From NCBI GenBank assembly GCA_947627335.1, contig CANQVQ010000065.1:1-9004 (forward strand): a stretch of DNA of 9,004 bases, written 5' to 3'. Both the position numbers and the translations under genes were made by a program. The notes beneath the pieces are model-generated. The model ran no database searches. It saw only the letters and a program-made list of their open reading frames with translations, and was not told the DNA's origin. This stretch comes from an uncultured Clostridia bacterium. Lineage in GTDB: Bacteria > Bacillota > Clostridia > Oscillospirales > CAG-382. Shown here one piece after another: positions 5,512 to 9,004 of this stretch (within the stretch, counting starts at the first letter, position 1; each line of letters opens with the position of its first letter).

Positions 5512-6441
5512 ATGAAAATCGGTATTGACCTCGGCGGCACGAACGTTGACATCGGCGCGGTGGACGACGGCTACCGCATCCTGCACTCGCTGGAATTTCG
5601 CACGGCGGACTGCCGCACCCCGGAAGAACTGCAAACCATCGTCCTCGACGGCACCCGCAAGCTCATTGCGGAAGCGAAGCTGGACGGGGAACAGATCGAC
5701 TTCATCGGCATGGGCTGCCCGGGGGAGATCGACACGGAAAAGGGGATCGCCCTCGCCGCAGACAACCTCCCCATCGAACGCATCCCGTTCGCGAAACTGC
5801 TGTCCGACGCGTTCGGCGCACCGGCGAAGCTGGACAACGACGCGAACTGCGCCGCCTGGGGCGAACATATGGCGGGCGTCTCGAAGGGCTACCGCAACGT
5901 CGTGACGGTCACGCTCGGCACGGGCATCGGCGGGGGCATCATCGTCGACGGCAAACTGCTGCACGGCAAGGAGAACCACGCCGGGGAGATCGGGCATATG
6001 GTCATCGACATCCACGGCAAGCGCTGCGGCTGTGGTCGCATCGGCTGCTGGGAAACGGTCGCGTCCACCCGTGCGCTGACGCGGGAGGTCGAACACCAGG
6101 CGCAGTACGCCCCGAACAGTCGGCTCGGCAAGCTGATCGCTGCCAACGGCGGTCGCGCCAACGGAAAGACCCTCTTCATCGCCATGAGCGAGGAGGACAA
6201 CATGGCTCGCAGCATCTTCAACGACTGGATCCGCTCGCTGGAAGTCGGGATGTGGAACATCATCAACATCTTCCGCCCGGACATGATCGTCATCTCCGGC
6301 GGCATCAGCAAGGAAGGCGAGACCCTGCTGCAGCCGCTTCGTGCGGCGGTCGGGAAATGCTCGACCATGATCCGTGCCGGACGGCTCGGCGGACAGGCGG
6401 GGCTGATCGGTGCGGCAGCGCTGGACGAACTGTCCATCTGA
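5512..6441 (+). CDS. ROK family sugar kinase (glucokinase-like)
   Basis: 309-residue ATP-dependent hexose or N-acetylhexosamine kinase of the ROK family, acting in the cytoplasm. Visible motifs are the phosphate-binding DLGGTN (6-11), LDNDANCAAWGE (107-118) with the likely catalytic base Asp110, the glycine-rich TLGTGIGGGI (134-143), the sugar-contacting EIGH (159-162), the zinc motif CGCGRIGCWE (172-181; Cys172, Cys174, Cys179 plus His162) and VISGGIS near the C-terminus. There is no N-terminal helix-turn-helix, so it is a kinase and not a NagC/XylR-type repressor. The start is supported by AAGAAAGGAAA about 6 nt upstream. The exact sugar is unknown; glucose is the default annotation, while N-acetylated hexoses are possible given the GH109-like neighbour. 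Confidence 0.9.
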   Translation: MKIGIDLGGTNVDIGAVDDGYRILHSLEFRTADCRTPEELQTIVLDGTRKLIAEAKLDGEQIDFIGMGCPGEIDTEKGIALAADNLPIERIPFAKLLSDAFGAPAKLDNDANCAAWGEHMAGVSKGYRNVVTVTLGTGIGGGIIVDGKLLHGKENHAGEIGHMVIDIHGKRCGCGRIGCWETVASTRALTREVEHQAQYAPNSRLGKLIAANGGRANGKTLFIAMSEEDNMARSIFNDWIRSLEVGMWNIINIFRPDMIVISGGISKEGETLLQPLRAAVGKCSTMIRAGRLGGQAGLIGAAALDELSI

Positions 6442-6487
6442 CGCGTTCGCCACGCGACGCAATATGTAAATAGGAAGGAATTTCCAT

Positions 6488-7495
6488 ATGATCATCCTGC
6501 TCAAGCCCCGCGTACCGCAAAAAAAGACCGATGAACTGATCGACTGGCTGCGGTCGAAGGCGCTCGACGTGCATATCTCCGTCGGGCAGTATCAGACCGT
6601 CCTCGGGCTGATCGGCGACACGTCCCGCGTGGACGCGGACCTGCTGTCGGGTCTTGAGATCGTCGAGAAGGTTCAACGCGTGTCCGAACCGTTCAAAATG
6701 GCGAACCGCAAGTTCCACGAAGCGGACACCTGCGTGGAAACCGGTCCGTTTCGGGTCGGCGGCGGGCAGTTCGCCCTGATCGCGGGACCCTGCTCGGTCG
6801 AATCCGAGGAACAGGTCCTGCGGGTCGCACGGGCGGTCAAGCAGGCGGGCGCGACGGCGCTGCGCGGGGGCGCATTCAAGCCCCGCACGTCGCCGTACGC
6901 CTTTCAGGGGCTCGGCGCGGATGGCATCGAGCTGCTGCTGAAAGCCAAGGCGGAAACCGGGCTGCCGATCGTCACCGAGATCATGAACGCCTCCCACCTG
7001 CCCCTGTTCGAGCAGGTCGACGTCATTCAGGTCGGCGCACGGAATATGCAGAATTTCGAGCTTCTCAAGGAACTCGGGCGCCTCCGCAAGCCGATCCTGC
7101 TCAAGCGGGGGCTTGCGAACACCGTGCAGGAGCTTCTCATGTCGGCGGAGTACATCCTCGCCGGCGGGAACGAGCAGGTCGTCCTCTGCGAGCGCGGGAT
7201 CCGCACGTTTGAGACCGCCACCCGCAACACCCTCGACCTCTCCGCCGTCCCGGCGCTCAAGGAGCTGACCCACCTGCCCGTGGTCGTCGATCCGAGCCAC
7301 GCGACCGGGGTCGCCCGCTACGTCCCGCCGATGGCGCTCGCCGCGGCGGCTTCCGGCGCGGACGGACTGCTTATCGAGGTCCACAACGATCCCGCCCACG
7401 CCCTCTGCGACGGACCGCAATCCCTCACGCCCGAGCAGTTCTCGTCGCTCGCGGACCGCGTTTTCAAGCTGCGGGATGCGCTCAAAAATGCCTGA
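6488..7495 (+). CDS. aroF: 3-deoxy-7-phosphoheptulonate (DAHP) synthase, type I-beta
   Basis: First enzyme of the shikimate pathway, condensing phosphoenolpyruvate and erythrose 4-phosphate into DAHP. The 335-residue protein has an N-terminal ferredoxin-like regulatory domain (about 1-70) followed by the TIM barrel. Barrel motifs include AGPCSVES (99-106), RGGAFKPRTSPYAFQG (126-141), QVGARNMQNF (181-190), LLKRG (204-208), ERGIRTFE (235-242), VVDPSHATG (267-274) and EVHNDP (297-302). Cys102, His271, Glu297 and Asp308 fall where metal ligands lie in this class. The regulatory domain suggests allosteric control, which in characterised relatives responds to Tyr/Phe. AGGAAGGAA precedes the ATG. 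It lies 46 nt after the ROK gene and 28 nt before tyrA. Confidence 0.95.
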   Translation: MIILLKPRVPQKKTDELIDWLRSKALDVHISVGQYQTVLGLIGDTSRVDADLLSGLEIVEKVQRVSEPFKMANRKFHEADTCVETGPFRVGGGQFALIAGPCSVESEEQVLRVARAVKQAGATALRGGAFKPRTSPYAFQGLGADGIELLLKAKAETGLPIVTEIMNASHLPLFEQVDVIQVGARNMQNFELLKELGRLRKPILLKRGLANTVQELLMSAEYILAGGNEQVVLCERGIRTFETATRNTLDLSAVPALKELTHLPVVVDPSHATGVARYVPPMALAAAASGADGLLIEVHNDPAHALCDGPQSLTPEQFSSLADRVFKLRDALKNA

Positions 7496-7523
7496 CATTC
7501 CATCTCCACGGAGGTTTTCCCAT

Positions 7524-8375
7524 ATGAAAATCGGTATCGTCGGCCTCGGGACCATCGGCGGTTCCTTCGCCAAGACCATCAAAAGCCATACGACCCACGA
7601 AGTCTACGGGGCGGACGCCGACCCGGACGCCATCGCCTTCGCCCATTTCACCGACCTTATCGACGGCGAACTGGACGAGATGATCCTGCCGACGCTCGAC
7701 CTGCTGCTGCTCGCGCTCTACCCGCAGGACGCGGTGGCGTACCTGCGAAAGACGTCCTCGCGTCTGGCGAAGTCCTGCGTCGTGCTGGACTGCTGCGGCG
7801 TCAAGCGGGCGGTGCTTCCGGCGTTCTGCGCGGAAGCGGAGGCGCACGGTTTCCGTTTCGTCGGCGGGCACCCGATGGCGGGTGCGGTCGCGAGCGGTTT
7901 TCGCGCTTCGCGGGAGAAAATGTTCAAGGGCGCGAGCATGGTGCTGGTCCCCGGCGCGAACGCCGACCTGGCGACGCTGGATATGCTCTGCGCGTTCTTC
8001 CGTTCGCTCGGATTCACCCGCATCGTCACCGCCACGCCCGAACAGCACGACCGCATGATCGCTTTCACCTCCCAGCTCCCGCACGTCCTGTCGAACGCCT
8101 ACGTCAAAAGCCCGTCCGCACGCGACCATCGCGGCTTTTCCGCAGGCAGTTACCGCGACATGGCACGCGTCGCCGGGCTGAACATCCCGATGTGGACCGA
8201 GCTGTTTCTGGATAACGCCGACTACCTGACCGACGAGCTGGACACCCTGCTCGCCAACCTCACCGCCTACCGCGACGCGCTCGCGAACCGGGACGCGGAA
8301 ACGCTGACCGCCCTCCTGCAGGCGGGAAACGACTGCAAAGCCGCCGCCGACGCGTCCGAACACGCCGACGGCTGA
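7524..8375 (+). CDS. tyrA: Prephenate dehydrogenase
   Basis: 283-residue enzyme that oxidatively decarboxylates prephenate to 4-hydroxyphenylpyruvate, the branch to tyrosine. The N-terminal Rossmann fold opens with KIGIVGLGTIGGS (2-14); Asp31 in VYGADAD favours NAD over NADP. GGHPMAG (114-120) and TSQLPHVLS (182-190) supply the two conserved active-site histidines (His116 and His187). GSYRDMARVAGLNIPMW (208-224) holds the substrate-binding Arg region. No C-terminal ACT domain and no fused chorismate mutase are present, so feedback control may rest on the DAHP synthase. The ATG at 7524 is used because ACGGAGG (7508-7514) lies 9 nt upstream; upstream in-frame starts would overlap the end of aroF without a ribosome binding site. 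Confidence 0.94.
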   Translation: MKIGIVGLGTIGGSFAKTIKSHTTHEVYGADADPDAIAFAHFTDLIDGELDEMILPTLDLLLLALYPQDAVAYLRKTSSRLAKSCVVLDCCGVKRAVLPAFCAEAEAHGFRFVGGHPMAGAVASGFRASREKMFKGASMVLVPGANADLATLDMLCAFFRSLGFTRIVTATPEQHDRMIAFTSQLPHVLSNAYVKSPSARDHRGFSAGSYRDMARVAGLNIPMWTELFLDNADYLTDELDTLLANLTAYRDALANRDAETLTALLQAGNDCKAAADASEHADG

Positions 8376-8394
8376 CGAAAGGAGCGCACCGCCC

Positions 8395-9004
8395 ATGCCC
8401 ACCATCTCCGTCCGCACCGCCCGACCCTACGACGTGACCATCCAAACCGGTCTGCTCGACCGCGTCGGCGAACTTTCCGCCCCGCTCCTGCCCGGCAGGA
8501 CCGCCGCACTGGTCACGGATTCGACGGTCGATCCGCTCTACGGCGACCGTGCGCAGGCGTCGCTCGAATCGGCCGGCTTCCGGGTCTGCCGTCTGGCGCT
8601 CCCGGCGGGCGAACAGACCAAATGCCTGTCCCGCCTCGGCGAAACGCTGGAATTTCTCGCGGTCAACCGCCTGACCCGCACGGACGTCGTGTTCGCGCTC
8701 GGCGGCGGCGTGATCGGCGACCTTGCGGGGTTCGCGTCGGCGGTCTACCTGCGGGGGATCCGTTACGTCCAGCTCCCGACGACCCTGCTTGCGGCGGTGG
8801 ATTCCTCGGTCGGCGGGAAGACGGCGATCGACCTCGCGGCGGGCAAGAACCTCGCGGGCGCCTTCCACCAGCCTGCGGCGGTCTTTTGCGACCCTTCACT
8901 GCTTTCGACGCTCCCTTCGGAGACCTTCTCGGACGGATGCGCGGAAGTTATCAAATACGCCCTGCTCGACGGGGAGCCGCTGCGCACCCTGCTTGCCGAC
9001 CCCG
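8395..9004 (+). CDS. aroB: 3-dehydroquinate synthase (3' truncated by window end)
   Basis: Second shikimate-pathway enzyme, converting DAHP to 3-dehydroquinate with catalytic NAD and a divalent metal. The first 203 residues are present and the frame is open at the window edge; full-length AroB is about 350-360 residues. Motifs are PAGEQTK (70-76), the NAD-binding GGGVIGDLAGF (103-113), PTTLLAAVDSSVGGKTAID (128-146), the K-N pair at 151-152 and AEVIKY (183-188), where Glu184 is the first metal ligand. The remaining ligands (two His) lie beyond the window. AAAGGAG (8378-8384) immediately follows the tyrA stop, and the start codon is only 19 nt downstream of tyrA, so the two are almost certainly co-transcribed. 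Confidence 0.95.
   Translation, partial: MPTISVRTARPYDVTIQTGLLDRVGELSAPLLPGRTAALVTDSTVDPLYGDRAQASLESAGFRVCRLALPAGEQTKCLSRLGETLEFLAVNRLTRTDVVFALGGGVIGDLAGFASAVYLRGIRYVQLPTTLLAAVDSSVGGKTAIDLAAGKNLAGAFHQPAAVFCDPSLLSTLPSETFSDGCAEVIKYALLDGEPLRTLLADP

Noticed and set aside
4570..6504. Minus-strand open frame of about 644 codons opposite the nucleotidyltransferase and ROK genes
   Set aside because: It is the shadow of two genes with clear family motifs, with biased composition and no recognisable domain.
6305..8417. Minus-strand open frames opposite aroF and tyrA
   Set aside because: They are antisense shadows of unambiguous metabolic enzymes and have biased, non-domain-like translations.

Overview
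This is a GC-rich bacterial window (mostly protein-coding, strong third-position G/C) with near-consensus AGGAGG-type ribosome binding sites before most genes. A tetrahydrofolate riboswitch in front of an ECF-type folate transporter, a type I-beta DAHP synthase with an N-terminal regulatory domain, and a DUF4855 protein together point to a GC-rich Bacillota/Clostridia lineage, perhaps Oscillospirales-like. This is inference: the window has no rRNA or other taxonomic marker.

Left part (1-2785, + strand). The window opens inside a DUF4855 protein that ends in an Ig/cadherin-like beta-sandwich. After a hairpin comes a small DNA-deoxyinosine (hypoxanthine) glycosylase. Next is a well-defined folate-uptake unit: an extended -10 promoter, a THF-class riboswitch aptamer, an intrinsic terminator that the aptamer can plausibly control through an anti-terminator pairing, and folT.

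Middle (2786-3194). The gap between the convergent 3' ends of folT and the next gene is almost filled by one compact element of about 397 bp. It is bounded by 55-nt inverted repeats (48/55 identical). Each repeat folds into a 10-bp hairpin, and two base pairs differ between the copies in a compensatory way. Inside lie a bidirectional-looking terminator, a perfect 10-bp hairpin, and a region that can fold as a multi-branched RNA with two GGU-GAAA-ACC tetraloop hairpins. It looks like a MITE-like or structured-RNA repeat and is the least explained part of the window.

Right part (3195-9004). A minus-strand Gfo/Idh/MocA (GH109-like) oxidoreductase diverges from a plus-strand run of five genes: sugar nucleotidyltransferase, ROK sugar kinase, DAHP synthase (aroF), prephenate dehydrogenase (tyrA) and 3-dehydroquinate synthase (aroB, cut by the window end). 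Gaps in this run are only 19-46 nt, with no evident terminator, so it may be a single transcript that begins with a sugar-activation pair and continues into the shikimate/tyrosine pathway. The divergent intergenic region carries a good promoter on each strand.
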